From: Muraenolepis orangiensis | Lineage: Eukaryota; Chordata; Actinopteri; Gadiformes; Muraenolepididae | Length of the DNA: 64,000 bases | NCBI GenBank assembly: GCA_027704905.1 | Contig: CM051016.1 | Coordinates: forward strand, 9,226,255-9,290,254 | Direction of reading: 5' to 3' | Shown: piece after piece, positions 51,495-63,526 of the stretch | How the letters are laid out: each line of letters starts with the position of its first letter | How positions within the stretch are numbered: position 1 is the stretch's first letter | Program-made: the position numbers and the translations under genes | The notes under the pieces: model-generated | Databases searched by the model: none | Told to the model about the DNA's origin: nothing | The model's input: only the letters and a program-made list of their open reading frames with translations

Positions 51495-52629
51495 CAGTAG
51501 CGTGGCGTGGGGAAAAATTTAGGGGAAGCCAGTTTTTTTGGGTGGGGGGGTGGTCAATAACGTAACCAGTTTGTGTTCGCGTACCTCAGTGTTATGCTAT
51601 TGTCTGCTTCAACTAATGTACACCTTGTAAGTCGCTTTGGATAAAAGCGTCTGCCAAATGCCCTACATGTAAATGTATCATACAGATGCAGGACTTGCAC
51701 ACGCCTGTTATCTAACCGACAGGTCCGCACGCACTCTCCAGCCAAAACTCTCTCGTCTTATTAATTTAAGCATCCCCCCCCCCCCCCAAATGCATAACCA
51801 GCCGCTCAATGCGCAGTGCAGATTCGGTAATGAATAAAAAAGAAGCATTCACGGCCAGTTCAGGCAACAGGTGTGCCACAGAGAGAAAGGGGTGGACATT
51901 TTACTCACCCTATTTGAAGAGGAAGGCCATTCTCCTGTCTTTCATGGTGGCGAAGTGGTCAATAACAATGTCATAGAACTTCCCAGCGGCCTTTAGGTCC
52001 TCCACAACAACAGAGTCAATGGATATTGTGGCTAGGTGGACAAGTCTGTCCTGTCCACAAGTGTTCCTCTGATACGTTTGCTGCTGTAGCGGAAGTTTAG
52101 TAAATCTCCACCCTCCATAATGCTTAATTAGCTTGATACTATCAAACGGCGAGGATGACAGTTACAGTTCTACGTACTGATGTTGATGTGATTTGATTGG
52201 ATTGTGAGGCAAGGGATTCCCTTCAAATCGATCCAATGGGATCAAGGGATCCCATTCCCTTGAAGGGAAGCCAGAGACGGCTGGCATCCCTTGGCATGGC
52301 CCTGACCAATCACAGGTTGGCTGGGGGGCATGACGTGGGCCTCATCTGATTGGTCAATCCGGGACAATCCCTTCGCTCATTCGGCTGGCTTCCTCTGGCA
52401 ACAGTGAATGCAATTTACTGTTTCACCATAACATCTAGAGGGGCGCTGTTGTTTCACTCTTTGTAAAATACTCAATGAGAATGGGGGAGAGACCGTCCGG
52501 CAGCAACACACAGCAAAGGAGAATTACCGAAAAAAAACAGTTTTTATTTATTTATTAAAATTATAACTACAATCCGAAAAAAACAGGGGAAGCCTGGCTT
52601 CCCTTGGCCTCCGGGAGAAAACCCCACTG
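51495..52629 (-). mobile_element. hAT-type DNA transposon remnant in ckb copy 4 intron 1
   Basis: Exact 8-bp target duplication TGTCCCTG (51487-51494 and 52630-52637), with the empty site in copy 1 at about 11290. Ends CAGTAGCGTGG and (reverse) CAGTGGGGTTTT. On the minus strand 52110-51910 reads QDRLVHLATISIDSV and FYDIVIDHFATMKDRR, like the C-terminus of ZMYM/hAT-type transposases. A SINE/LINE tail is nested at 51565-51675. Nonautonomous. Confidence 0.85.
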
Positions 52630-52761
52630 TGTCCCTGATCTATTGTGACCGGTTTGCGTCTTCAAGTCGAGGGTAAATGGACTTGCCGGAGTCCCTCCGG
52701 TCCACTAACGTGTCGGTTCACTTGGTTTCTCCCCCTTCGGGCCGAACCGCAGCCAGCAGCC

Positions 52762-55731
52762 ATGCCGTTCGGAAACATTTACAACAAGATCAAGATGAAG
52801 ATGAAGATGAAGCAGAAGTACTCCTCTGACAACGATTACCCCGACCTAAGCCAACACAACAACCACATGGCCAAGGTCCTCACGCCCGCCATCTACGAGC
52901 AGCTGAGGAAGAGACAGACCCCCAGCGGGTTCACCCTGGATGACGCCATCCAGACCGGGGTTGATAACCCAGGTACAAAGAAAAAAAGCTCGTCCGCAGA
53001 GCCGTCAGATGTCAGGCGTCGCTTCGTGTCCTCGCGCTAGACCGTAAATCGGGGCCCGCTAGACCCGGGACCGATAGACTTGGGGCTACCAGATGGTTTT
53101 AACGGGGTTCAAGATAACTTTATTTATCCCGAGGGAAATTAAGGTGCAACAGTTGAAACGGGGCGAATAAATGCACACAAAAATATACTAATACCTAAAA
53201 GATCAAAACTAAATAACAACTAACTAAACAAAACAAGTATAAACACAATATAACTAAATTAACTCTAAATGAAATCTAAATGTATTGATAGATGAATTGC
53301 ACAATTTACAGTATTATTACAGTAATACGTAGGTATATACAATACACAACAATACGTATAGTGCAAATTGGCAGTAATAAAATATTAATACATGTGAAAA
53401 GTGAAAAGTGAAATAGAATTTACAGTGAAAGGATTTAAAGTGCATTGACCAAAAAACGAAGAGGTTTAGTGTGATGATGTGGTGGAGGGTAGACAAAGAC
53501 CCACTAGCTGGTCTCATGATGCTGAGGGCAGAGCTGTGCTGGTACATTGTGTACTATAAGGGAGAAGTAATGAGAGAAGAGTGTTTTAGTGTTAAAGTGA
53601 TAAGCCTTGAGTGCTGGTCATGTAGTGAACCTGCTGTGTCCAGCTGTGATACCGTAGCCCAGTTGAGCATTAGGCACACCTGAGCGGCCACAACAACCAC
53701 ATGGCCAGGGTGTTGACCCTTGACCTCTACCGGGAGCTGAAGCAGTGGGTCACGCCCAGCGGCTTCACCGTAGACCGTGTCATTCAGACAGGGGTGGACA
53801 ATCCTGGTACTGTAACCTAAACCAATACACTAAAGACCTTGACTAGGGACTAGTAGGGAGGCTAGGGCTGTGTGTGTGTATGGGTGTATAACTGTGTGTC
53901 CAGGCCACCCCTTCATCATGACTGTGGGCTGCGTGGCTGGGGACGAGGAGACCTACGAGGTGTTCAAGGAGTTGCTGGACCCCGTGATCCAGGCGCGCCA
54001 CGGGGGCTACAAGCCCTCCGACAAGCATAAGACTGACCTGAACCCGGCCCACCTCGAGGTACTGAAGACCCGGCTGGAGCGGAGCCAAGTTCACCTGATC
54101 TAGAATTGTATAGTTATCTGAGCCAAGCCCTTATCTTAAGTCTCCTATCCACCCAGGGTGGAGACGACCTGGACCCTAACTACGTCCTGAGCTCCAGGGT
54201 CCGCACCGGGAGGAGCGTCCGGGGCTTCTGCCTGCCTCCGCACTGCAGCCGTGGGGAGCGCCGGGCCGTAGAGACCCTCTCCATCGAAGGTAGGAGTTCG
54301 CAACCCCTGAGACTAATGGGCCTATGGCAGGTTTTCGTGTGTTTAACCAGAGTCCTCTAAGGCAGACACTAGTGCTACCCAGGTCTCATTGTAATGCCGA
54401 GGGCCCTCTCTAGTGGCAGCAGCCGGTAAAACATCTGCTCCACATTTCTCTCCTTCCCTGGAGACTTGTACCACACCACCAGGTTTTAAAACATTCTCTT
54501 GTCCTCCGAAAGGTTCTAGCGGGTGTCATCTTCTGTGTTCCAGCTCTAGACACTCTCTCCGGGGACCTGAAGGGGAAGTACTACGCCCTGAAGAACATGA
54601 CTGATGCGGAGCAGCAGCAGCTGATCGATGACCACTTCCTGTTCGACAAGCCTGTGTCCCCCCTGCTGCTGGCGTCCGGGATGGCCCGGGACTGGCCCGA
54701 CGGCCGGGGCATCTGGTGAGTAGAGGTTCTGCTGGAACCCAGGTGGGCCCCACGGCGCCGCTAACTGGTCTCCTTGTGTTGAAGGCACAACGTGAACAAG
54801 ACCTTCCTGGTGTGGGTGAACGAGGAGGACCACCTAAGGGTCATCTCTATGCAGAAGGGAGGGAACATGAAGGAGGTCTTCAACCGCTTCTGCACCGGCC
54901 TCACCAAGGTGAGCCCTCTACTGGACTGGCCCTCTAGTGGTCCCTTTAGAAGACCACCAGGGACTCACCAGACCTAGTAGTCTATGATTCAGACCAACTG
55001 TGTACATGTGTGCAGATCGAGAGCCTGTTCAAGGAGAGGAAGTACGCCTTCATGTGGAACGAGCACCTGGGCTACGTGCTCACCTGCCCCTCCAACCTGG
55101 GCACCGGGCTGAGAGCCGGGGTCCACGTCAAGCTGCCCAACCTCAGCAAGAACGCCAAGTTTGAAGACATCCTCAAGAAGCTACGGCTCCAGAAGCGCGG
55201 AACCGGTACACGCCGCACACTAGGCCTAGAACTTAGGAAGAACCTCGTTTACTTTATGGGCGGCAGTAGCTCAGGAGGTAGAGGCGGTCACCTCACAACC
55301 GCAAGGTGACCGCCTCCTAGCAAAAACTGTGTCCTTGAGCAAGACACCCTAACCCTAAATACTCCCGACGTGCTGGCTGTCTCCTTGCATGTCTGACTCG
55401 GATGTCGGCGGGTGAATGTGAGGCATGACTTGTAAAGCACTTTGGATAAAAGCGCTATATAAAAGGCAGCCCATTTATCATTTACTTTAAGATATGCCTA
55501 GCATTTAGCGCTACCCTCCCAGAAGGTATCTGACTTGTCTCTGGTCTCTCAGGGGGCGTGGACACGGCGGCTGTGGACGGGACCTTTGACATCTCCAACG
55601 CTGACCGCCTGGGCTTCTCTGAGGTTGAGCTGGTGCAGATGGTGGTGGATGGAGTCAAACTGTTGGTGGACATGGAGAAGACTCTGGAGAAGGGCAAGTC
55701 CATTGACACCATGGTCCCCACCCAGAAGTAA
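52762..55731 (+). CDS. ckb: Creatine kinase B-type, copy 4, complete open frame
   Basis: Coding exons 52762-52972, 53904-54058, 54157-54289, 54544-54715, 54785-54908, 55016-55205, 55553-55731, all GT/AG and in phase; poly(A) signal 55837-55842. 1164 nt, 387 residues, six more than the usual 381 because exon 2 has an 18-nt in-frame expansion giving KIKMKMKMKQK after MPFGNIYN. Exon 3 has the intact 155 nt that copy 1 lacks. The guanidino-kinase N-domain, TCPSNLGTG and GTGGVDTA loop are present, but AVGG in the loop is AVDG. Its own promoter and noncoding exon 1 lie upstream, so this is the copy most likely to be expressed. The start is fixed by homology of MPFGN with copy 1 and creatine kinases in general. 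Confidence 0.92.
53108..53459 (-). mobile_element. LINE 3' end (Rex1-like) in ckb copy 4 intron 2
   Basis: It replaces about 110 bp of intron found in copies 1-3. It starts AAGATAACTTTATTTATCCC, which on the minus strand is a TTTCCCTCGGGATAAATAAAG end, close to the end of the Rex1 element at 58840. It lacks coding sequence. Confidence 0.65.
53674..53806 (+). other. Alternative exon 2 (2b) of ckb copy 4, shortened form
   Basis: Same 133-nt form as copy 1 (ELKQWVTPSGFTVDRVIQTG), with acceptor TTAG and donor GTACTG intact and no ATG at the start. Sharing of the short form by copies 1 and 4 groups them apart from copies 2 and 3. Confidence 0.5.
55258..55484 (+). mobile_element. tRNA-derived SINE in ckb copy 4 intron 7
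   Basis: Same insertion as in copies 1 and 3, with a 12-bp-arm inverted repeat (AGGCGGTCACCT / AGGTGACCGCCT) in place of the B-box region. Confidence 0.7.
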
Positions 55732-56149
55732 CCTCCTGCTGACTGCTCCTCTGCTGGTTCAATGTCTTGATTCCCTGTTCTGGAATGTTCCCTGTATTTA
55801 AAAAGTTCAATGGTTTGAGGCCGGCTCTGAAAATGAAATAAAGTGGTTCTAATCCAACTGTCTTCATTCAACGTGTTTATATGGATGTTCTCCTGGCCTG
55901 GCGTCACTAGAAGCTGTGGTCCAGATGATCGTAGGAACTGACTTAACAAGGCAGAGTGGTTGTGCTACAATTTCATTGGACCCCAGTTCTTAAAGCTAAA
56001 TGTAGAACAAATATGCCAGACTGACATTAACAAATTGACTTAACCCCAGACCTGGGTAACTGCAGAATGTTACAAGAAATATTACAGGAAGATGAGGCTT
56101 AATCAACCTTTTGCATATCGATAAATGGGACGAGACCAGTCAAGTTTAC

Positions 56150-59100
56150 GCTTTAATAAGATGTGAGTGACCCCCTCCCTCTCCTGACATGTACACAAAC
56201 CTCCATCAGCTAAACAAAATACAAAAAGAACCAAACATGGAGAACTGCAGAGAAGCCATCGTAAAAGGAAGATAAACTTCTTCAATCATGTCACACTGGA
56301 CTCTACTCTCCCTGCTTTTCATCAGTTTGTGGATTGCCCCACTAGGAAAAACAGGACAATAGACCTCCTATATGCCAACGTGAGGGAAGCTTATAGTGCC
56401 AGCCCTCTGCCACCTTTAGGCAAGTCTGATCACAACCTGGTCCTCCTTCAGCCCAGATACAAGCCAGCTGTACAAAGACAACTCTCAACGACACGCTCCT
56501 TCAGGAAATGGTCTCCTGAGGCAGAGGAAGCTCTGAGAGATTGCTTTGAGACCACTGACTGGAGTGTGCTGCAAGAGTCACATGGAGATGACATTGAGGG
56601 TGTCACTCACTGCACCACTGACTACCTCAACTTTTGTATGGACGTTGTTGTTCCTATGAGAACTGTACGCTGCTTTCCGAACAATAAGCCCTGGATCACC
56701 AGCGATGTCAAGGGCCTTCTCAACCAGAAAAAGAGGGCATTCAGAGATGGTGACCGGGCTGAGCTGAAGCGCGTTCAGGGGGAACTCAAGGTTCGGCTGA
56801 GAGAGGCAAAGGAGTCATACAGAAGGAAGGTGGAGCAGAAGTTGCAAGAGAACAACATGAGGGAGGTCTGGGATGGCATGGAAACCATCACAGGCTGTAA
56901 GAGGAAGAACAGCAGTGCAGCAGATGGGGATGTGGTGAGAGCAAACCAGCTCAACCACTTTTACAACAGATTTGACAGCCCTGTCGTTGTCACCTCCACC
57001 ATCTAGTGCTGCTGTCTGCCTCACCCCCTCAACCTCATCTTCTCCATCTTGCCCAGTTCTCACCTCACTACCTGCTACAGATTCACCCATCCCCCAGGCA
57101 GCCACCACAGACACAGCCCCCCCCCTCCCATCATCACTGCAGATCAAGTCAGAGTAGAGCTGAGGAGGCTTCGCCCCAGCAAGGCAGCCGGGCCGGACAA
57201 GGTGTGCCCGAGAATGCTCAAAGCCTGTGCTGTCCAGCTGGGGGAACCCCTCCAACACATCTTTAACTTGAGCTTGCACGTGGGAAGGGTCCCTCTATTA
57301 TGCCACATCATGCCTCATCCCAGTTCCCAAGAAGGCACACCCCAGTGAGCTTAATGACTTCAGACCAGTTGCCCTAACATCACACATCTCAAAGACTCTA
57401 GAGCGCCTGCTGCTGAAGATTCTGAGACCCCAGGTCTGCCACGCACTGGATCCCCTGCAGTTTGCTTACCAGGAGAAGGTGGGGGTGGATGATGCTGTCC
57501 TCTATCTGTCACACAGGGCTTACTCTCACTTGGACAAAGGGAGCGGTGCTGTGAGGATCATGTTTTTGATTTCTCCAGTGCCTTCAACACCATCCAGCCC
57601 CTCCTACTGAGAGACAAGCTGACAGAGATGGGGGTAGACTCACACCTGGTGACCTGGATCAAAGACTATCTCACGGGGAGGCCCCAGTATGTCAGGCTGA
57701 CAGGCTGCTCCTCTGAGACTGTGATCAGCAGCACTGGTGCGCCACAGGGGACTGTGCTCTCTCCTGTCTTGTTCACCCTGTATACCTCTGATTTTAAGTA
57801 CAATTCTGAGTCATGCCACATGCAGAAGTTTTCGGATGACACTGCAATTGTGGGGTATATTGGGAATGGACAGGAGGGGAGTACAGGAGCCTGATAGAGG
57901 ACTTTGTAGGGTGGTGCGGGTCAAACCACCTACAGCTGAACACCTCCAAGACCAAAGAGATGGTGGTAGACTTTCGGAGGTCCAGGCCCCACATGCAACC
58001 AGTCTCCATCAAGGGAGTTGAGGTGGAGGTGGTCAGCACCTATAAATACCTGGGGCTGCAGCTGGACAATAAACTGGACTGGTCAGCTAACACCGACACA
58101 CTGTACAAGAAGGGGCAGAGTCGACTTTATTTCCTTAGGAGGCTGGGGTCCTTCAACATCTGCAGGAAACTGCTACTGATGTTTTACCAGTCTGTTGTTG
58201 CCAGTGTCCTCTTCTATGCTGTGGTGTGCTGGGGAGGCAGCATTAAGAAGAGGGACGCCACGCGGCTGGACAGGCTGGTGAGGAGAGCTGGCTCTGTGGT
58301 TGGCACAGAGCTGGATCACCTTATGGCAGTAGCAGAGAAAAGGACCCTTCGCAAACTGATGTCCATCATGGACAACGCACTTCATCCCCTACACAGCACG
58401 GTCATGAAGCAGAGGAGTGTGTTCAGTGGTAGACTACTATCACAACAGTGCTCCACAGAGAGACTGAGGAAGTCGTTTGTTCCCCGGGCCATACGACTAT
58501 TCAACTCTTCCCAGAGTGGACGGGGGGGGGGGGGGGGAGACTGACTGACTCTTGGGCATGAGGCATCCTGTTTTTTTGTTTGTTTTACGCACACCTGTTC
58601 TGTGACCCCAAAACGACCTTTACTTGCACTTATTGTATTCTGTATTTTATTGGTATTTATTACAACAGATATTAGTATAGTTTTTGTTTTGATGCAGTGT
58701 ATTTTCCACTTCTTGTTTGTTGTAATTTATTGTAATTTTATAGTTCTGGTTGTGTTTTAGATAGGTCCCTTCGTTTTTAAAGTTTTTATAACTGAATAAG
58801 TGTTTGTTTGCTATTGTATGAGCTGCTGGAAGACTGAATTTCCCTCGGGATCAATAAAGTATCTATCTATCTATAAACATTATTTACACTGAAAACAAAA
58901 CGCTACGCTACATCGTGTTTTCCAGGAGACGGAGGAAAAAAAACCTGTGAAATAAATGAGACTAAATGTTTTTTTGTCCACATTCACAGCATGACAAAAA
59001 CCATCCGGTTAGAGGGCAGAAAACACATTAGCAGCTAACAGATTATTGCCAAAAAGCCAAACTTCTATACATTAGAATCGTCATTACGTTATCTGTGTGG

Positions 59101-59173
59101 TTTAGAAAAAAGACATTTGGAAACTGCTACTGGAATGATTGTACAGCTTAAATACTGGTAGATATTTATATAT
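56150..59173 (-). other. Second copy of the mark3 3' UTR, split by a LINE
   Basis: 56150-56277 and 58873-59173 match 14570-14980 with few differences. The copy stops at the gap about 25 bp before the place where the mark3 stop codon would lie, so a second mark3 end may exist beyond the gap. It shows that unit 4 duplicated at least from the ckb promoter into mark3. Confidence 0.8.
56278..58872 (+). mobile_element. Rex1/Babar-type LINE, 5' truncated
   Basis: Flanked by the target duplication ATAAAC (56272-56277 and 58873-58878), with the empty site at about 14693. It ends CCCTCGGGATCAATAAAGTA then a TCTA repeat tail. Frames: 56329-57006 (endonuclease end, GKSDHNLVLLQP, and linker), 57049-57348, 57628-57894 (RT: YLTGRPQYVRL, APQGTVLSPVLFTLY, FSDDTAIVG), 57960-58544 (C-terminal, STYKYLGLQLDNKLDW). 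Multiple frameshifts; inactive. Confidence 0.88.
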
Positions 59174-60173
59174 NNNNNNNNNNNNNNNNNNNNNNNNNNN
59201 NNNNNNNNNNNNNNNNNNNNNNNNNNNNNNNNNNNNNNNNNNNNNNNNNNNNNNNNNNNNNNNNNNNNNNNNNNNNNNNNNNNNNNNNNNNNNNNNNNNN
59301 NNNNNNNNNNNNNNNNNNNNNNNNNNNNNNNNNNNNNNNNNNNNNNNNNNNNNNNNNNNNNNNNNNNNNNNNNNNNNNNNNNNNNNNNNNNNNNNNNNNN
59401 NNNNNNNNNNNNNNNNNNNNNNNNNNNNNNNNNNNNNNNNNNNNNNNNNNNNNNNNNNNNNNNNNNNNNNNNNNNNNNNNNNNNNNNNNNNNNNNNNNNN
59501 NNNNNNNNNNNNNNNNNNNNNNNNNNNNNNNNNNNNNNNNNNNNNNNNNNNNNNNNNNNNNNNNNNNNNNNNNNNNNNNNNNNNNNNNNNNNNNNNNNNN
59601 NNNNNNNNNNNNNNNNNNNNNNNNNNNNNNNNNNNNNNNNNNNNNNNNNNNNNNNNNNNNNNNNNNNNNNNNNNNNNNNNNNNNNNNNNNNNNNNNNNNN
59701 NNNNNNNNNNNNNNNNNNNNNNNNNNNNNNNNNNNNNNNNNNNNNNNNNNNNNNNNNNNNNNNNNNNNNNNNNNNNNNNNNNNNNNNNNNNNNNNNNNNN
59801 NNNNNNNNNNNNNNNNNNNNNNNNNNNNNNNNNNNNNNNNNNNNNNNNNNNNNNNNNNNNNNNNNNNNNNNNNNNNNNNNNNNNNNNNNNNNNNNNNNNN
59901 NNNNNNNNNNNNNNNNNNNNNNNNNNNNNNNNNNNNNNNNNNNNNNNNNNNNNNNNNNNNNNNNNNNNNNNNNNNNNNNNNNNNNNNNNNNNNNNNNNNN
60001 NNNNNNNNNNNNNNNNNNNNNNNNNNNNNNNNNNNNNNNNNNNNNNNNNNNNNNNNNNNNNNNNNNNNNNNNNNNNNNNNNNNNNNNNNNNNNNNNNNNN
60101 NNNNNNNNNNNNNNNNNNNNNNNNNNNNNNNNNNNNNNNNNNNNNNNNNNNNNNNNNNNNNNNNNNNNNNNNN
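59174..60173. other. Assembly gap, exactly 1000 N
   Basis: Exactly 1,000 undetermined bases, a conventional placeholder length, so the real distance and even the orientation of the flanking contigs are unproven. Confidence 0.98.
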
Positions 60174-63100
60174 GACTCAATTTTAGAGATGGAACAGAGT
60201 CTGCGATCGATCTAACTCTGGTAACAAGTGAATTAGCTACTGGTAGCAGTTGGGAAGTATTGGCAAATAACAGTATTGGGAGTGATCATCTTCCGATTAT
60301 AATCAAGTTTGATTTAAGTAATGTGGTTGAGCTAGATGGTATAATGAGATGGAATTTTGCTAAAACAAATTGGGAGATGTTTGCTAAACTGTGTGATAAT
60401 GAATTTGATAAGATTGATATGGCAGGAAGTATTGATGAAATAAATGAGCAATTTACTTCAAATATAATTAAAAGCGCTAATCAAACTATTGAGAATAAAA
60501 TTGGTCAACTTAATAAATGTGTTAGGATGGTACCGTGGTGGAACAAAGAATGTAAAGAGGCAATCCGAAACAAAATCAGGCTGTTTGGAAAGTTAAGGAA
60601 GACTCCCTCATTACACAATTTAATAGAATATAAAAAGGCACAGTCTCAGGTAAGGAAAATTGTTAAAAGAGCAAAAAGGGAGTGTTGGAGAGGATTCTGT
60701 TCAAGTATTGGGAGAACTACGCCATTAGATAAAATATGGGGAATGATTAAGAAGATGAGGGGAATTAGACAGCAGAGTAACCTACCAGTGTTAGAGAACG
60801 GAGGGGAAGTTGCCACTAGTGCTATGGAGAAGGCAGAAATTCTAGCTAAGAATTCTGTCTAAGTTCATTCTTCTGAAAATTTGACAGAAGAAGGTAAGAT
60901 TAGGAGACAAGAAGTGTTAGATGAGCATCCTAATGTATACGAAGAAAGACATTCGCCGCAGAGTGTTGTAAATGTACCTTTCTCTATTCAAGAGTTGAGA
61001 AGAGCACTAAGTAAGTGTAAAATGACTGCTCCTGGGAAAGATAATGTATGTTACATAATGTTGACCAAATTAAGTGATGGTGCATTAGGAAAGCTGCTGG
61101 AGATGTACAATACGATTTGGGAGAAAGGGAAGCTGCCAATAATATGGAAAGAGTGTCATTATTCCTATCAGTAAACCTGGGAAAGATCCAACCAGTCCAG
61201 GCAGTTATAGACCTATAGCTCTGACATCGCACTTGTGTAAAGTTATGGAAAGAATGATAACAGAAAGGCTGACGTACTACGTTGAAAAAAATGAATTAAT
61301 GACTCCTTATCAGAGTGGGTTTAGAAGAGGGCGGAGTACTTTAGATTCACTGCTGTGCCTGAAATCTGAAGTCAGGAAAGCCCAAGCAAGCAAGGAGTGT
61401 GTTGTAGCTGTATTTTTTGATGTGGAAAAAGCTTACGATATGATGTGGAAGGAAGGATTATTAATTAAACTGGACATTATGGGGCTGGGAGGTAATGTAT
61501 ATAATTGGATTATGGATTTTTTGTTTGGCCGTGCCATCAGAGTCCGAGTTGGCAATTCATATTCTCGAAGGCATGAAGTTGAAAATGGAACTCCGCAGGG
61601 GAGTGTAATTAGTCCTCTTCTGTTTACTATCATGATAAATGATATATACACACAAGTAGGATCTGATATTGGTAAGTCGCTTTTTGCAGATGATGGAGCT
61701 ATTTGGAAAAGGGGCAGAAATGTAAAATATATTGTAGGTAAGATTCAGGAAGCCATTACGGAAATTGAAAGCTGGTCTCTGACATGGGGGTTTAGATTGT
61801 CGGTGGAAAAAACTGAAACTTTATTTTTTACGAGGAAAAGGATAGGTGAGGACGTTAGGTTAAAACTTTATGGACAAGAACTAAAGAAAGTGAAGACATT
61901 ACATTTCTGGGAATATGGTTGGACGAGAGAGTCACATGGAGTATTCACATTGATAAAGTAGTAGATAAATGTAAAAAGGTTTGAAATGTTATGAGGTGCT
62001 TGGCAGGCACTAAGTGGGGGGCTGATAAAGCTGCTTTGAGGAACGTATACACAGCCTTAATTAGATCAGTCATAGAATACGGACTAATAGTGTATGGTTC
62101 AGCTGCATACTCTTCTCTTCAAAAATTAGATAGAGTCCAGGCACAAGCACTAAGGATATGTTGTGGGGCAGTCAGATCTACTCCAGTGTTGGCACTTCAG
62201 GTAGAGGTCGGAGAAATACCTTCTTTTTTTTAGGAGGAAACTACAGGGCCATAAATGATACTCACCCTACTAAACAATCTGTAAAAACAAGTTGGGAAAG
62301 TAACAAAATTAAAAAAGACGGAATTGTGTTACGGAATTATGTAAGGAATTCAAAGTTAAAGAATGGAATATTAGTCCGACAGTGTTGTTATCAGCTGTTC
62401 CACCATGGTTGCTACCTCAACCTATAGTAGATTTATCCCTATTAAAACGGTTACATTCAATGAAAGATCAAATCAATGTGCAGGCGTATGTGAACACTGT
62501 TCTACATGAACAATATGGGCAGTTTATACAAATATTTACCGATGGTTCCAAAAATCCCGAAAATGGTCAAACTAGTTGTGCATTTTATGTTCCCGAGTTA
62601 AAGGTCAAAGTAGGAAAGCGAACGAGTGATCACATCGCAGTATACACAGTAGAGATGATGGCTATCTCACTAGCACTTCAGTGGATAGAGGAAGTACAGC
62701 CAATGAGAGTGGTCATTTGCTCTGACTCCAGCGCAGCTCTGGAGAGTATAAACAACTTTTCTTCAGAATGTCGTCAGGATATTTTACATGACATTTTACA
62801 CATCATGTTTAGGTTAGTCCATTTGGGAATTGTTGTTCAATTTGTGTGGGTTCCAGCGCATGTGGGTATCAGAGGGAATGAGGTAGTGGATCAACTGGCA
62901 AAATGTGGTTTGAAAGCAAATCAGATGGATATTATGGTACCCATCAGTAGAGCAGAAATCAAATCCGTTACAAAAGTTGTCATCAAGCAACAATGACAAA
63001 CGTTATGGGACAGAAGCACCAAAGGACGACATTTATACCAGATACAAAGGGAAGTAGGAACGGAAAGCACTTGGGGGAGTAGTAGAAGAGAACAGAGCAT

Positions 63101-63526
63101 TATCAGCAGGATAAAAATGGGTCACTCTGGACTAAACTCATCACTGCATCTGATTGGAAAACATCCAAATGGCAATTGTGACGGTTGCCAACAATCAGAG
63201 ACAATACATCATGTATTTTTTAGCTGCCCGGTATATTCAAGGCAAAGGCTCATTCTGAAAACTGCACTGGAACAACATAACATCAAGGACATGGATTTCA
63301 AGGCAATATTCGCAAGTAACTCAAGAAATGAAATAAACAAGCTGATCCTCAAGTTTCTCAAAAACACTGGTCTGAGGATTTAACATGAACATTAAATAAA
63401 ACAACAGTAGGTGGCGATATATGCTCCAAGTGGAAGCGATTCGCCATTAAACCAAAGAAGAAGAAGAAGAAGAAAAAGAAGAAGAAGAAGATTCGCCATT
63501 AAACCAAAGAAGAAGAAGAAGAAGTC
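60174..63526 (+). mobile_element. Inverted second copy of the I-type LINE (ORF2 part)
   Basis: The plus strand here matches the minus strand of 27105-23744 almost base for base. Differences include two changes that create a stop (AATTCTGTCTAA, about 60850, against AATTTTGTCAAAG), a lost base near 61900 (GACATTACATTTC) and Ile to Met near 62658, so it is a distinct copy or haplotype. Endonuclease end, RT (FADD) and RNase H are present; frames broken. Confidence 0.85.

Noticed and set aside
59089..60215. Long frames spanning the gap
   Set aside because: Composed of undetermined bases only.
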